Assembly (NCBI GenBank): GCA_029202445.1
Contig: CP119321.1
Span: 682,001 to 746,000 of the forward strand
Length of the DNA: 64,000 nt
Source of the DNA: Candidatus Microbacterium phytovorans
GTDB lineage: Bacteria > Actinomycetota > Actinomycetes > Actinomycetales > Microbacteriaceae
Direction: 5' to 3'
Below, in pieces: positions 8,544-16,967 of this stretch. Positions within the stretch are counted from its first letter, which is position 1. The number at the start of each line of letters is the position of its first letter. The translations under genes and the position numbers were made by a program. Under the pieces are notes generated by a model. That model was not told where the DNA came from, ran no database searches, and was given only the letters and a program-made list of their open reading frames with translations.

Positions 8544-8964
8544 CCTCGCCCATGACGAGCGACGTCTCGGTGCGTTCGACGCCGTCGATGGCCAGGATGC
8601 GGGCGTCGATGCCGAAGAGGTGCTGCGTGTCGCGTGCGGCGACGCGCGCGAGGAGGTCGACCTGCCCGCTGAGGCCGTGGGCCTGCAGCACTTCGGGGAT
8701 ACGGGAGAGCTCTTCGGTGATGCGCGGAAGGTCGGCCTGACGGACCACGATGCTCACCATCGCCTCGATCGGGTACCCCAACGCGACGGGCGCCATGGCG
8801 CGCTCGAAGGACCCGAACACGCCGGAGCGCTCGAGTTTCGCCATGCGTGCCTGCACGGTGTTGCGTGACAGTCCCAAGCGCTCGGCGAGCGCCACGACGG
8901 TCGCACGGTGGTCGTCGGCCAGGGCGTTCAGCAGCTCGAGATCGACGTGGTCAAGAGATCCCAT
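8491..8964 (-). CDS. Lrp/AsnC-family transcriptional regulator
   Basis: A 157-aa regulator with an N-terminal winged HTH (VDLELLNALADDHRATVVAL, then ERLGLSRNTVQARMAKLE) and a C-terminal RAM ligand-binding domain (about residues 70-150). It is divergent from the branched-chain 2-oxoacid dehydrogenase operon, the position held by BkdR-type Lrp activators, so branched-chain amino acids are the likely ligand. Start ATG 8964 (MGSLDHVDLELL) is preferred over the in-frame ATG at 9027, because the upstream residues do not resemble Lrp and a TATGGT hexamer lies at 8973-8978. Confidence 0.87.
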   Translation of the reverse strand: MGSLDHVDLELLNALADDHRATVVALAERLGLSRNTVQARMAKLERSGVFGSFERAMAPVALGYPIEAMVSIVVRQADLPRITEELSRIPEVLQAHGLSGQVDLLARVAARDTQHLFGIDARILAIDGVERTETSLVMGEVIGYRVRPLLEAARRES

Positions 8965-9009
8965 AGTGCGAAACCATAGCATCGCGATCGGATCGTGTCT
9001 GCGCAACAT

Positions 9010-9036
9010 GCTCAATACGAATGGCAATGCTTGAGC
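9010..9036. promoter_or_regulatory. candidate Lrp operator (dyad GCTCAA-N15-TTGAGC)
   Basis: A 27-bp interrupted palindrome in the 177-bp region between the Lrp and E1-alpha genes. It also contains a partial direct repeat, GCAACATGCT (9003-9012) and GCAATGCTTG (9024-9033). Interrupted dyads of this spacing suit Lrp oligomers. Confidence 0.45.
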
Positions 9037-9141
9037 TAGGTGCGCGAGCGACGTAGCCTCGGGTCACCGGCGACGAGGCCGGCGAAGGGAAGCGACCGCG
9101 TCGTCCACAAGATGTCGCGGCTTCTCGCAGAAGGGACGACG

Positions 9142-10263
9142 ATGACGTACACCCCGACGACCGACACCGCGCAGCACACGGATCTCGACGCACCGCTGCA
9201 GCTGCTGACCCCCGAGGGCGAGCGACGCCACGACGCTCGACTGGAACCGTGGATCGCCGACCTCGACGCTGAGGCGCTGCAGGGCCTGTATCGCGACATG
9301 GCCATCGCGCGCCGCGTGGATGCGGAGGGGGTGGCGCTCCAACGGCAGGGGCAGCTCGGCCTGTGGGCTCCGGCGCAGGGCCAGGAGGCCATTCAGATCG
9401 CCAGCGCCCGCGCCTGCCGGCCCGACGACTTCCTCTTCCCCAGCTACCGCGAACTCGGTGTTCTCCTGGTTCGGGGGGCGGCACCCGCCGACCTCGTGCT
9501 GTCGTGGCGCGGAGAGGTGCTCTCGACCTACGACCCGCACGAGCTCCATGCCGCCCCGCCGCAGATCATCATCGGGGCGCAGGCTCTCCATGCGGTGGGC
9601 TACGCGATGGGCGTGCAGCGCGACGGAGGCGACCAGGTCGCCGTCGCGTACTTCGGCGACGGGGCGACGAGCCAGGGCGACGTGAACGAGGCCATGGTGT
9701 TCGGGTCGTCGTTCGGCGCGCCGGTCGTGTTCGTCTGCTCCAACAACCAGTGGGCGATCTCCGAACCCGTCACGGTGCAGTCGAAGTTCCCGATCGCCGG
9801 ACGTGCGCCGGGCTTCGGCATCCCGAGCCTGCGCGTGGACGGCAACGACGTGCTCGCCTGCACGGCGGCGATGCGCTGGGCCCTCGATCATGCACGGCGC
9901 GGTGAGGGACCGGCGTTCCTCGAAGCGGTGACGTACCGGATGGGTCCGCACACGACCTCCGACGATCCGACGCGTTACCGCGACTCGGCCGAACTCGAGA
10001 AGTGGCGGACACGTGACCCGTTGCTGCGCCTGGAGGCCCACCTCCGCGAGATCGATGCGTTCGACGATGCGTTCCGCGCCGATGTCGACGCCGATGCGCT
10101 TTCGTACACGACGCAGATGCGTGCGGCCGCCGTCGGCGCGACCACGCGTCCGCCGCTCGCGCTGCTGGACTCCGTGTACGCGGAGCCTCACACCGGCATC
10201 GACGAGGAGCGCGAGCACTTCGCCGCGTACCTCGCCGGATTCGCGGACGAGGAGACGCGCTGA
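9142..10263 (+). CDS. bkdA: branched-chain 2-oxoacid dehydrogenase E1 component, alpha subunit
   Basis: The 373-aa thiamine-diphosphate subunit of the E1 decarboxylase. The ThDP/Mg motif starts at FGDGATSQGDVNEAM and ends in CSNN about 30 residues later; the phosphorylation-loop-like RMGPHTTSDDPTRYRD is typical of BCKDH/PDH E1-alpha. ATG 9142 follows AGAAGGGA at a suitable distance; the longer in-frame start at 9040 has no family similarity. It overlaps E1-beta by one base and is translated with it. A pyruvate dehydrogenase of the alpha/beta type is the alternative, but the Lrp and acyl-CoA dehydrogenase neighbours favour branched-chain amino-acid catabolism. Confidence 0.88.
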   Translation: MTYTPTTDTAQHTDLDAPLQLLTPEGERRHDARLEPWIADLDAEALQGLYRDMAIARRVDAEGVALQRQGQLGLWAPAQGQEAIQIASARACRPDDFLFPSYRELGVLLVRGAAPADLVLSWRGEVLSTYDPHELHAAPPQIIIGAQALHAVGYAMGVQRDGGDQVAVAYFGDGATSQGDVNEAMVFGSSFGAPVVFVCSNNQWAISEPVTVQSKFPIAGRAPGFGIPSLRVDGNDVLACTAAMRWALDHARRGEGPAFLEAVTYRMGPHTTSDDPTRYRDSAELEKWRTRDPLLRLEAHLREIDAFDDAFRADVDADALSYTTQMRAAAVGATTRPPLALLDSVYAEPHTGIDEEREHFAAYLAGFADEETR

Positions 10264-11273
10264 TGCCGGAGATGACGATGGGGAAGGCGCTCGGGGCCGG
10301 GCTGCGTCAGGCGATGGCGGACGACGACCGCGTGCTGATCATGGGGGAGGACGTCGGCCGTCTCGGCGGGGTCTTCCGCATCACGGACGGCCTGCTGGAC
10401 GAGTTCGGCGCGGCCCGCGTCATCGACACCCCGCTGGCGGAGTCGGGCATCGTCGGCACGGCCGTCGGCCTGGCTCTCCGGGGGTTCCGCCCGGTCGTGG
10501 AGATCCAGTTCGACGGCTTCGTCTACCCGGCCTTCGACCAGATTGTGTGCCAGGTCGCGAAGCTCCACTATCGGACCGGCGGCAAAGTGCGGCTGCCGAT
10601 CACCATCCGCATCCCCTGGGCCGGCGGCGTGGGCGCGGCCGAGCACCATTCCGAGTCGCCCGAGGCCTACTTCGTCCACACGGCGGGACTGCGGGTGGTC
10701 GCGGTGTCGAACCCGCAGGACGCGTACACCATGCTCCGCCAGGCGATCGCGAGCGACGACCCGGTGATCTTCTTCGAACCCAAGCGGCTCTACCACGCGA
10801 AGGGTGAGGTCGATCTCGCCGGTCACGTCGCCGATGCGGCGCCGCTCGGGCTCGCCCGCGTCGTCCGAGAGGGGACCGACGTCACGCTTCTGACGTATGG
10901 GGCACAGGTGACCACGGCGATGGATGCCGCGACCGCTGCCGAAGACGACGGCATCTCGATCGAGGTGATCGATCTTCGTTCCCTCTCGCCCGTGGACTAC
11001 CGGACCGTGACGGCCTCGGTGCGCAAGACCGGTCGTGTCGTGGTGACGCACGAGGCGGCCCGTGAGGCGGGCGTGGGTGCGGAACTCATCGCCAGCGTGA
11101 CGGAGAAGTGCTTCCACTATCTCGAGTCGGCTCCGGTTCGGGTGACCGGTCACGACATCCCGTATCCGCCCGCAAAGCTCGAGCGGCACCATCTTCCCGA
11201 CCTCGACCGCATCCTCGATGCCGTCGATCGCGTGCTGGATCGGCCCCACAGCCTCTCGGAGGTCGCGCAATGA
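10263..11273 (+). CDS. bkdB: branched-chain 2-oxoacid dehydrogenase E1 component, beta subunit
   Basis: A 336-aa transketolase-like subunit that completes the ThDP site of E1. It shows MGEDVGRLGGVFRITDGL near residue 29, PLAESGIVGTAVGLALRG, and the C-terminal transketolase domain (DVTLLTYGAQVTTAMDAA; VVVTHEAAREAGVGAEL). The ATG overlaps the E1-alpha stop (TGATG) and its own stop overlaps the E2 start (ATGA), so the three subunits are translationally coupled. Confidence 0.9.
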   Translation: MPEMTMGKALGAGLRQAMADDDRVLIMGEDVGRLGGVFRITDGLLDEFGAARVIDTPLAESGIVGTAVGLALRGFRPVVEIQFDGFVYPAFDQIVCQVAKLHYRTGGKVRLPITIRIPWAGGVGAAEHHSESPEAYFVHTAGLRVVAVSNPQDAYTMLRQAIASDDPVIFFEPKRLYHAKGEVDLAGHVADAAPLGLARVVREGTDVTLLTYGAQVTTAMDAATAAEDDGISIEVIDLRSLSPVDYRTVTASVRKTGRVVVTHEAAREAGVGAELIASVTEKCFHYLESAPVRVTGHDIPYPPAKLERHHLPDLDRILDAVDRVLDRPHSLSEVAQ

Positions 11274-12643
11274 TCGCTCAGTTCCGCCTCCCAGACCTCG
11301 GCGAAGGGCTCCCCGAGGCCGAGATCGTGGAGTGGCACGTGGCCCCCGGGGACAGCGTGACGCTGAATCAGACGATCGCGGAGGTCGAGACCGCCAAAGC
11401 CATCGTGGAGCTGCCCTCGCCTTTTGCCGGTGTCGTCAGCGAACTCTCGCGCGCCGCGGGGGATGTCGTCTCGGTGGGGGAGCTGCTCATCACGTTCGAC
11501 ATCGAAGAGGCTTCCGCGGATGCGGCCCCCGAGGGTGACTCGGGAACCGCGTCGACGTCGCCCGACGAGGTGCGGACGCCCAACCTCGTCGGGTACGGCG
11601 CGCCGCCTCGCGCCGCCGGACGGCCGCAGCGTCGTGCGCGGGCGGGCTCGCGAGCCGCGACCGGCGACACCGCGGTGCTCGACGCGCCGCATGACCTCCT
11701 CGCGCCTGCCCCTCCGGAGGAGCCGCGTCACGAGCGACCGCGATCGACGCCGCCGGTGCGCAAGCTCGCGAAGGACCTCGGCGTCGATCTCGCGCTGGTC
11801 GAGGCCTCCGGCGTCACGGGGGTCATCACCCGCGCCGACGTCGAGGCTTTCGCCCTGCGGCTCGCTCCGTCGTCGGCGGGTTCGTCGGACGAGGCGCACG
11901 CCGTCGACACCGGCGCCGCTCCGATCGGCGACGGCCGCGGTGCGCGGGAGACCCGGTTCCCGATTCGCGGGGTGCGGAAGGCGACCGCGGCCGCCATGGT
12001 GCGAAGCGCATTCACCGCGCCGCACGTCACCACCTTCCTCACGGTGGACGTCACCGCCACGATGCGGCTGCTGGATGCGCTGCGCGAGGATCGGCGGTTG
12101 GACGGACACCGCGTCGGCGTGCTCGCCGTGGTTGCCAAAGCGGTCTGTCTCGCCCTCGGACGGCATCCGGAGCTCAACGCCCGGTGGGACGAGGAGGCGG
12201 GCGAGATCATCCAGTACGGCTACGTGAACCTCGGCATCGCGGCCGCGACCGAGCGTGGACTGGTGGTTCCGAACATCAAGGATGCCGAGACGCTCGATCT
12301 CGTCGCCCTCGCTGATGCGCTGGGGGAGCTGACCTCGGTGGCGCGCGGTGGTCGGGCGGGACTTGACCGGCTCACGGGTGGGACGTTCTCGCTGACCAAC
12401 TTCGGCGTGTTCGGCGTCGACGCCGGTACGCCGATCCTCAATCCAGGTGAGGCGGGCATCCTCGGTCTCGGCGCGGTGCGCCGGCAGCCGTGGGAGTTCG
12501 AGGGCGGTATCGCGCTTCGCGACGTCATGACGCTGAGCCTCTCGTTCGACCACCGGCTGGTCGACGGCGAGCAGGGTTCGCGCTTCCTGCGCGAGGTGGC
12601 GGACGTGCTGCGGGAACCCGGCCGCGCGATGCTCCTGCGCTGA
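11270..12643 (+). CDS. bkdC: branched-chain 2-oxoacid dehydrogenase E2, dihydrolipoamide acyltransferase
   Basis: A 457-aa E2 with, in order, one lipoyl domain (residues about 3-78, lipoyl Lys43 in EVETAKAIVE), a charged linker, a peripheral-subunit-binding domain (TPPVRKLAKDLGVDLALVEA, about residues 160-197) and the catalytic domain ending with the DHRLVDGEQGSRFL active-site motif. The single lipoyl domain and ETAKA motif fit BCKDH E2. The start ATG 11270 overlaps the E1-beta stop; the in-frame extension to 11108 lies inside E1-beta and is rejected. No E3 (lpd) gene follows, so a shared E3 must be encoded elsewhere. Confidence 0.9.
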   Translation: MIAQFRLPDLGEGLPEAEIVEWHVAPGDSVTLNQTIAEVETAKAIVELPSPFAGVVSELSRAAGDVVSVGELLITFDIEEASADAAPEGDSGTASTSPDEVRTPNLVGYGAPPRAAGRPQRRARAGSRAATGDTAVLDAPHDLLAPAPPEEPRHERPRSTPPVRKLAKDLGVDLALVEASGVTGVITRADVEAFALRLAPSSAGSSDEAHAVDTGAAPIGDGRGARETRFPIRGVRKATAAAMVRSAFTAPHVTTFLTVDVTATMRLLDALREDRRLDGHRVGVLAVVAKAVCLALGRHPELNARWDEEAGEIIQYGYVNLGIAAATERGLVVPNIKDAETLDLVALADALGELTSVARGGRAGLDRLTGGTFSLTNFGVFGVDAGTPILNPGEAGILGLGAVRRQPWEFEGGIALRDVMTLSLSFDHRLVDGEQGSRFLREVADVLREPGRAMLLR

Positions 12644-12674
12644 GCGGGCCGTGTCCGGGCGGTCGAGAACGCGA

Positions 12675-13271
12675 TCAGGCGCGGAGCGCGGCCAGCGCCA
12701 TGTCCCGCAGGATGCCGTGGAGTCCCTCGGTGTCGGTCGTGCCGCGCGCGGTGCGCACCGTGTGCGGTGTCGAATTGATGAGGCCGAACGCGGCGTGGAC
12801 CCGGATCCGGAGTTCATCGGTGCTCCGCGCGGGGTGCAGGCCCCGCAGTGCGTCGATCCACACGTCGACGTAGGAGCGCTGCAGTTCGCGCACCGCGGCG
12901 CGGTCGTCGGTGGTGAGGCTGGCGAGATCGCGGTCCTGCACACGGATCACGTCGGCATCCGCGAGGGCGAAGTCGACGTGGAAGTCGACGAGGGCCGTCA
13001 GCTGCGCGGCGGCGTCGGTGGTGCCGGCGACGACCTCGCGTCCGCCGTCGAGCAGGCGCCGGCTGACGCCGACGAGGATCTCGGCCAACAGTGCCTGCTT
13101 GTTCGCGAAGTGCCGGTACACGGCGGGGCCGCTGACCCCGACCGCCGCCCCCAGCTCCTCCAGACTCACGCCGCTGAAGCCGCGTTCGGCGAACAGGCGC
13201 GCCGCGGCGCGCAGAAGAGAGTGGTGCCGCTCCGCCTTGGCGCGGTGGCGCTCCGTCGTCCCCGTTGCCAT
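12675..13271 (-). CDS. TetR-family transcriptional regulator
   Basis: A 198-aa regulator with a TetR HTH (LLRAAARLFAERGFSGVSLE, then ELGAAVGVSGPAVYRHFANK, residues about 20-63) and an all-alpha ligand-binding region. It is divergent from the acyl-CoA dehydrogenase, and two identical operator-like dyads lie in the 107 bp between them, one starting 3 bp from its own ATG. It therefore probably represses itself and the dehydrogenase, with an acyl-CoA as the likely inducer. The inducer is inference from position only. Confidence 0.88.
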   Translation of the reverse strand: MATGTTERHRAKAERHHSLLRAAARLFAERGFSGVSLEELGAAVGVSGPAVYRHFANKQALLAEILVGVSRRLLDGGREVVAGTTDAAAQLTALVDFHVDFALADADVIRVQDRDLASLTTDDRAAVRELQRSYVDVWIDALRGLHPARSTDELRIRVHAAFGLINSTPHTVRTARGTTDTEGLHGILRDMALAALRA

Positions 13272-13273
13272 CT

Positions 13274-13292
13274 CAGTTAATCCTCGCTAACC
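13274..13292. promoter_or_regulatory. TetR operator candidate 1 (CAGTTA-N8-TAACC)
   Basis: Dyad GTTA-N8-TAAC at 13276-13291, three bases upstream of the TetR start codon. The outer bases match operator 2. Confidence 0.65.
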
Positions 13293-13302
13293 TACAGAGA
13301 AT

Positions 13303-13321
13303 CAGTTAGTGAAACCTAACC
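13303..13321. promoter_or_regulatory. TetR operator candidate 2 (CAGTTA-N8-TAACC)
   Basis: Second copy of the same 19-bp pattern, 29 bp from the first and with a different N8 core, so the conserved arms are not just a local duplication. It lies 57 bp before the acyl-CoA dehydrogenase start. Confidence 0.65.
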
Positions 13322-13378
13322 GGTCGGGTCTTCGAGCGACAACGGCTGTGACGGGATCGTGACGTCGATGGAGATGAC

Positions 13379-14521
13379 ATGACACTCACCGAAGAGGAGC
13401 GCGAACTCGCACACCTCGTCCGGCAGTTCGCCGACGAGGTCGTCGCGCCGCGCTCCTACGAAGCCGATCGCACGAAGACGCTGCCGCTGGACGTGGTCGC
13501 CGCTATGGGGGAGATGGGGCTGTTCGGGCTCCCGTTCCCCGAGGAGTACGGCGGGCAGGGCGGCGACTACATGGCGCTCTGCCTCGCGATCGAAGCCCTG
13601 GCCCGTGTCGACCAGTCGATCGCGATCACCCTCGAAGCGGCCGTCAGCCTCGGGGCGATGCCCGTCTTCCGCTTCGGCACCGAGGAGCAGAAGCGCGAGC
13701 TGCTGCCGGCGCTCCTCGCGGGCGAGGCGCTCGCGGGATTCGGTCTGACCGAACCGGAGGCGGGCTCCGACGCGGGGGCCACCCGCACGACCGCACGTCG
13801 CGACGGCGAGGAATGGGTCATCGACGGGGCCAAGCAGTTCATCACCAACTCGGGAACGGCGATCACCCGCTTCGTCACCGTCACCGCCGTGACGGGAGAG
13901 CACGAGGGGCGCAAACGCATCTCGACGATCATCGTGCCCTCGGGGACGCCCGGCTTCGAGGTCGGACCCGCCTACGACAAGGTCGGGTGGCACGCCTCCG
14001 ACACGCACCCGCTCTCCTTCGCCGGTGCGCGCGTGCCTGCCGAGAATCTGCTGGGGGAGGAGGGGCGAGGTTTCGCGAACTTCCTGCACATCCTCGACGA
14101 GGGCCGCATCGCGATCGCCGCGCTCTCGACGGGAGCAGCGGAGGGATGCCTCGAGGCGGCCGTCGATTACGCCCGCCAGCGCACCGTCTTCGGTGAAGCG
14201 CTCTCGACTCGACAGAGCGTTCAGTTCACGATCGCCCGCATGCAGCAGCGCGTGCACGTCGCGCGGCTGGCGTGGCAGCACGCGGCCCGCTTGCGGGATG
14301 CCGGACGGCCCTTCAAGACCGAAGCAGCCATCGCGAAGCTCACGGCGAGCGACGCCGCGATGGACAACGCGCGCGATGCGACCCAGATCTTCGGGGGCAA
14401 CGGGTTCATGAACGAGTACCCGGTCGCCCGCCACTACCGCGACTCGAAGATCCTCGAGATCGGTGAGGGGACGAGCGAGGTGCAGCTGCTGGTGATCGCC
14501 CGCGCTCTCGGCATCGCGTGA
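13379..14521 (+). CDS. acyl-CoA dehydrogenase
   Basis: A 380-aa FAD enzyme for alpha,beta-dehydrogenation of an acyl-CoA. It shows GFGLTEPEAGSDAGATRTTA (FAD/substrate loop, near residue 120), FITNSG, the QxFGGNGFMNEYPVARHYRD signature, and the catalytic base Glu in ILEIGEGTSEVQ. Its length and motifs fit short/branched-chain dehydrogenases (isovaleryl- or 2-methylbutyryl-CoA), consistent with the adjacent BCKDH operon, whose products are those CoA esters. It is preceded by GGAG (13369-13372) and by the TetR operator pair, and is followed after 16 bp by the CitE-like gene. Confidence 0.9.
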   Translation: MTLTEEERELAHLVRQFADEVVAPRSYEADRTKTLPLDVVAAMGEMGLFGLPFPEEYGGQGGDYMALCLAIEALARVDQSIAITLEAAVSLGAMPVFRFGTEEQKRELLPALLAGEALAGFGLTEPEAGSDAGATRTTARRDGEEWVIDGAKQFITNSGTAITRFVTVTAVTGEHEGRKRISTIIVPSGTPGFEVGPAYDKVGWHASDTHPLSFAGARVPAENLLGEEGRGFANFLHILDEGRIAIAALSTGAAEGCLEAAVDYARQRTVFGEALSTRQSVQFTIARMQQRVHVARLAWQHAARLRDAGRPFKTEAAIAKLTASDAAMDNARDATQIFGGNGFMNEYPVARHYRDSKILEIGEGTSEVQLLVIARALGIA

Positions 14522-14525
14522 CCGG

Positions 14526-14531
14526 TAGCGT
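14526..14531 (+). promoter_or_regulatory. -10 hexamer TAGCGT of the CitE-like gene (leaderless)
   Basis: TAGCGT plus 6 bases plus GTG 14538. The gene can therefore be expressed apart from the acyl-CoA dehydrogenase despite the 16-bp gap. Confidence 0.55.
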
Positions 14532-14537
14532 GACATC

Positions 14538-15380
14538 GTGACGCACCCCGTGGCATCCCCGGCCCCGCTCGGTCCGGCTCTGCTGTTCTGTCCCGCCGAC
14601 CGTCCCGAACGCTTCGAGAAGGCGCTCGCGCGCGCCGACGCCGTGATCCTCGACCTGGAGGATGCCGTCGGGCCCGGCGCGAAAGCCGCTGCGCGCGGGC
14701 ACCTCATCGACGTGCCGATAGACCCCGACCGGGTGATCGTGCGCGTCAACCCGACGGACAGCGCCGACTTCCTCGCCGACCTCGCCACCCTCTCCCAGAC
14801 GGACTACCGGACGATCATGGTCGCCAAGGCGGAATCGTCCCGGCGCCTCGGCGAGATCGATCCCCGCTACCGGCTGATCGCGCTGTGCGAGACGGCCGCG
14901 GGGGTGGCGGAGGCCGAGGCGATGGCCGCGCTCGACGCGGTCGTCGGACTCATGTGGGGCGCGGAAGACCTCATCGCCTCGCTGGGCGGAACCTCGAGCC
15001 GCAAGAAGAAGGGCGGCTACCGCGACATCGCACGCTACGCCCGCTCTCGTGTGCTCCTGGCCGCGGGGGCGCGGGGAAAGGCGGCCTACGACGCCGTGCA
15101 CCTGGACATCGCCGACGAGCGCGGTCAACGACGGGAAGCGGAGGATGCCGCGGCGAGCGGCTTCACGGGCACCGCCTGCATCCACCCGTCGCAGGTCGCG
15201 GTCGTGCGCGCGGCGTACCGGCCGCATGCCGACGACCTCGCCCGTGCCCGCCGCCTGCTCGCGGCGGCGGCCGACCAACCGGGCGTGTTCCGCTTCGAGG
15301 GGCGAATGGTCGACGAACCCGTGCTCCGCCATGCCCGCACCATCGTGGCGCGCGCGACTCAGACGGAGATGCCGGAGTAG
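14538..15380 (+). CDS. HpcH/HpaI aldolase, CitE-like (malyl-CoA / beta-methylmalyl-CoA lyase family)
   Basis: A 280-aa TIM-barrel lyase. Motifs visible are LLFCPADRPERFEKAL at the start, VILDLEDAVGPGAKAAAR (metal-binding acidic residues), a conserved RVNP, CETAAGVAEAEAMAA and GLMWGAEDL. No CitD or CitF gene accompanies it, so it is not part of citrate lyase; stand-alone CitE-like enzymes act on malyl-CoA, beta-methylmalyl-CoA or citramalyl-CoA. Placement after an acyl-CoA dehydrogenase suggests CoA-ester catabolism. Its 3' end overlaps the convergent phosphatase gene by 22 bp. Confidence 0.8.
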   Translation: MTHPVASPAPLGPALLFCPADRPERFEKALARADAVILDLEDAVGPGAKAAARGHLIDVPIDPDRVIVRVNPTDSADFLADLATLSQTDYRTIMVAKAESSRRLGEIDPRYRLIALCETAAGVAEAEAMAALDAVVGLMWGAEDLIASLGGTSSRKKKGGYRDIARYARSRVLLAAGARGKAAYDAVHLDIADERGQRREAEDAAASGFTGTACIHPSQVAVVRAAYRPHADDLARARRLLAAAADQPGVFRFEGRMVDEPVLRHARTIVARATQTEMPE

Positions 15381-15964
15381 TCCAGGAGGCTCAACCGGTC
15401 GCGTTCCATGAGGAACGTGTGCGCCGAGCCGTTGGCCAGCCGCTCGCCCGCCAGCGGGAAGTCGCCGCCGGACGCGTGGCGGATGACCTCGCGGATGAGC
15501 GCGCCGTGCGAGACGACGATGAGCGACGGTGCGATGGGAAACGATGTCCGGCGGGCATCGCGGATCGCGGCGCGCAGCCCCGACAGCGCCCGTACGCGGA
15601 CATCCGCCCACGCCTCCGCGCGGGGAACGACGGCGTGATCCCAGTCGCCCCAGCGCTCGCGGAACTCGCCGATGTCGACGCCCTCGGCATCCCCGTAATT
15701 GCGCTCCCGCAGCTCCGGGTAGGTGCGCGGCTCGGTCGCACCGAGAGTGGCGGCGATGATGCCGGCCGTCTCCCGCGCTCGGGAGAGGTCACTGGCGGCG
15801 ACCACGAGCGGTCCGTCTCCGGCCAGCCGCGCCCGCAGCGCCTCCGCCGCGTCGCGGGCCTGCCGCCGCCCGGTGTCGTTGAGCGGGATGTCAGTGGATC
15901 CCTGGATTCGTCGCTGCAGGTTCCAGTCCGTCTCGCCGTGGCGGACGAGCGTCAGGGTCGTCAC
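15359..15964 (-). CDS. histidine phosphatase family protein (phosphoglycerate-mutase-like)
   Basis: A 201-aa enzyme with the RHG catalytic motif LVRHGETDWN at residues 6-15 (phospho-accepting His) and the second His in VVSHGALIRE. The size and lack of the dPGM insertion fit a GpmB/CobC-like phosphatase rather than a glycolytic mutase; the substrate is unknown. Start GTG 15964 lies six bases after a TAGGCT hexamer on the minus strand. Confidence 0.85.
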   Translation of the reverse strand: MTTLTLVRHGETDWNLQRRIQGSTDIPLNDTGRRQARDAAEALRARLAGDGPLVVAASDLSRARETAGIIAATLGATEPRTYPELRERNYGDAEGVDIGEFRERWGDWDHAVVPRAEAWADVRVRALSGLRAAIRDARRTSFPIAPSLIVVSHGALIREVIRHASGGDFPLAGERLANGSAHTFLMERDRLSLLDYSGISV

Positions 15965-15970
15965 ACTTCG

Positions 15971-15976
15971 AGCCTA
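15971..15976 (-). promoter_or_regulatory. -10 hexamer TAGGCT of the histidine phosphatase gene (leaderless)
   Basis: TAGGCT plus 6 bases plus GTG on the minus strand. Confidence 0.55.
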
Positions 15977-16022
15977 ACCGCGTACGACCCACCGCCCGAC
16001 CGCCGCCCGACAGCATGGGGCG

Positions 16023-16874
16023 TCAGTGCAGCGCCGCGAGGGCCGAGGTCAACGCACGGAGCACCTCGGTCGTGCCCGCATCGATCTTGACGGTGGCCTT
16101 GGCATCCGCGCGGGTCTCGCCGCGGTTGACGATCACCACCGGCAGCTTGCGGCGGCGAGCGCGTTCGACCAGCCGCACCCCGGAGTTCACCACGAGTGAT
16201 GACCCCGCCACCAGGAGCGCATCGCTCGAACGGACGAGCTGCTCGGCCTCTTGGAACTTCTCCACGGGCACGAACTCGCCGAAGAAGACGACGTCGGGCT
16301 TCAACATGCCCTTGCACACGCTGCACGCCGGGACGACGAAGCCGTCGCTGGACTCGGGCAGCACGTCCCCGTCGGGACCGAGACGCACGTTCTCCGGCAC
16401 CGTGATCCAGGGGTTCTCGGCTTCCACCCGCACCGCCAGGTCGCGGCGGTCGAACACCTGGCCACAGTGGGTGCAGAACACGCGCCGCATCGTGCCGTGG
16501 AGCTCGACCACGCGGCGACTGCCCGCACGCACGTGGAGTCCGTCGACGTTCTGGGTGATGATGCCCGTCGCGATCCCGACGTGCTCGAGCGCGGCGAGGG
16601 CTTCGTGGCCGCCGTTGGGTGAGGAGGCTGCGAACGCGTTCCATCCGAGGTGACTGCCGACCCAGTAGCGTCGCCGGGCCGCTTCGCTGGAGAGGAACTC
16701 CTGCGCCGTCATGGGCGTGCGGACGGGCGCGCCCTTGCCTCGATAGTCGGGGATGCCGGAGTCGGTCGAGACGCCGGCGCCGGTGAGCACGGCAACGCGG
16801 CGGCCGGCGAGCACATCGACGGCACGGCCGACGGCGGCGGTCGCTGCATGATCGAGGTCCAGCACGCTCGTCAT
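16023..16874 (-). CDS. NAD-dependent protein deacetylase, SIR2 family
   Basis: A 283-aa sirtuin. The NAD-binding motif TGAGVSTDSGIPDYRG is at about residue 35, TQNVDGLHVRAGSRRVVELHG contains the catalytic His, and two zinc pairs (CTHC and CSVC) are present, so it is zinc-binding and catalytically complete. It removes acyl groups from lysines using NAD; targets commonly include acyl-CoA synthetases. It is divergent from the SpoU methyltransferase gene. A G-rich GGGGGTGGGACG precedes the ATG. Confidence 0.9.
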   Translation of the reverse strand: MTSVLDLDHAATAAVGRAVDVLAGRRVAVLTGAGVSTDSGIPDYRGKGAPVRTPMTAQEFLSSEAARRRYWVGSHLGWNAFAASSPNGGHEALAALEHVGIATGIITQNVDGLHVRAGSRRVVELHGTMRRVFCTHCGQVFDRRDLAVRVEAENPWITVPENVRLGPDGDVLPESSDGFVVPACSVCKGMLKPDVVFFGEFVPVEKFQEAEQLVRSSDALLVAGSSLVVNSGVRLVERARRRKLPVVIVNRGETRADAKATVKIDAGTTEVLRALTSALAALH

Positions 16875-16967
16875 CGTCCCACCCCCTTCGCGTTCGCGTC
16901 GCGTCCGACACTACGCCTGCCCGTTTTCGGGGATGTTACGGCGGCGGCCCGTGCCACAGTGGATGCC

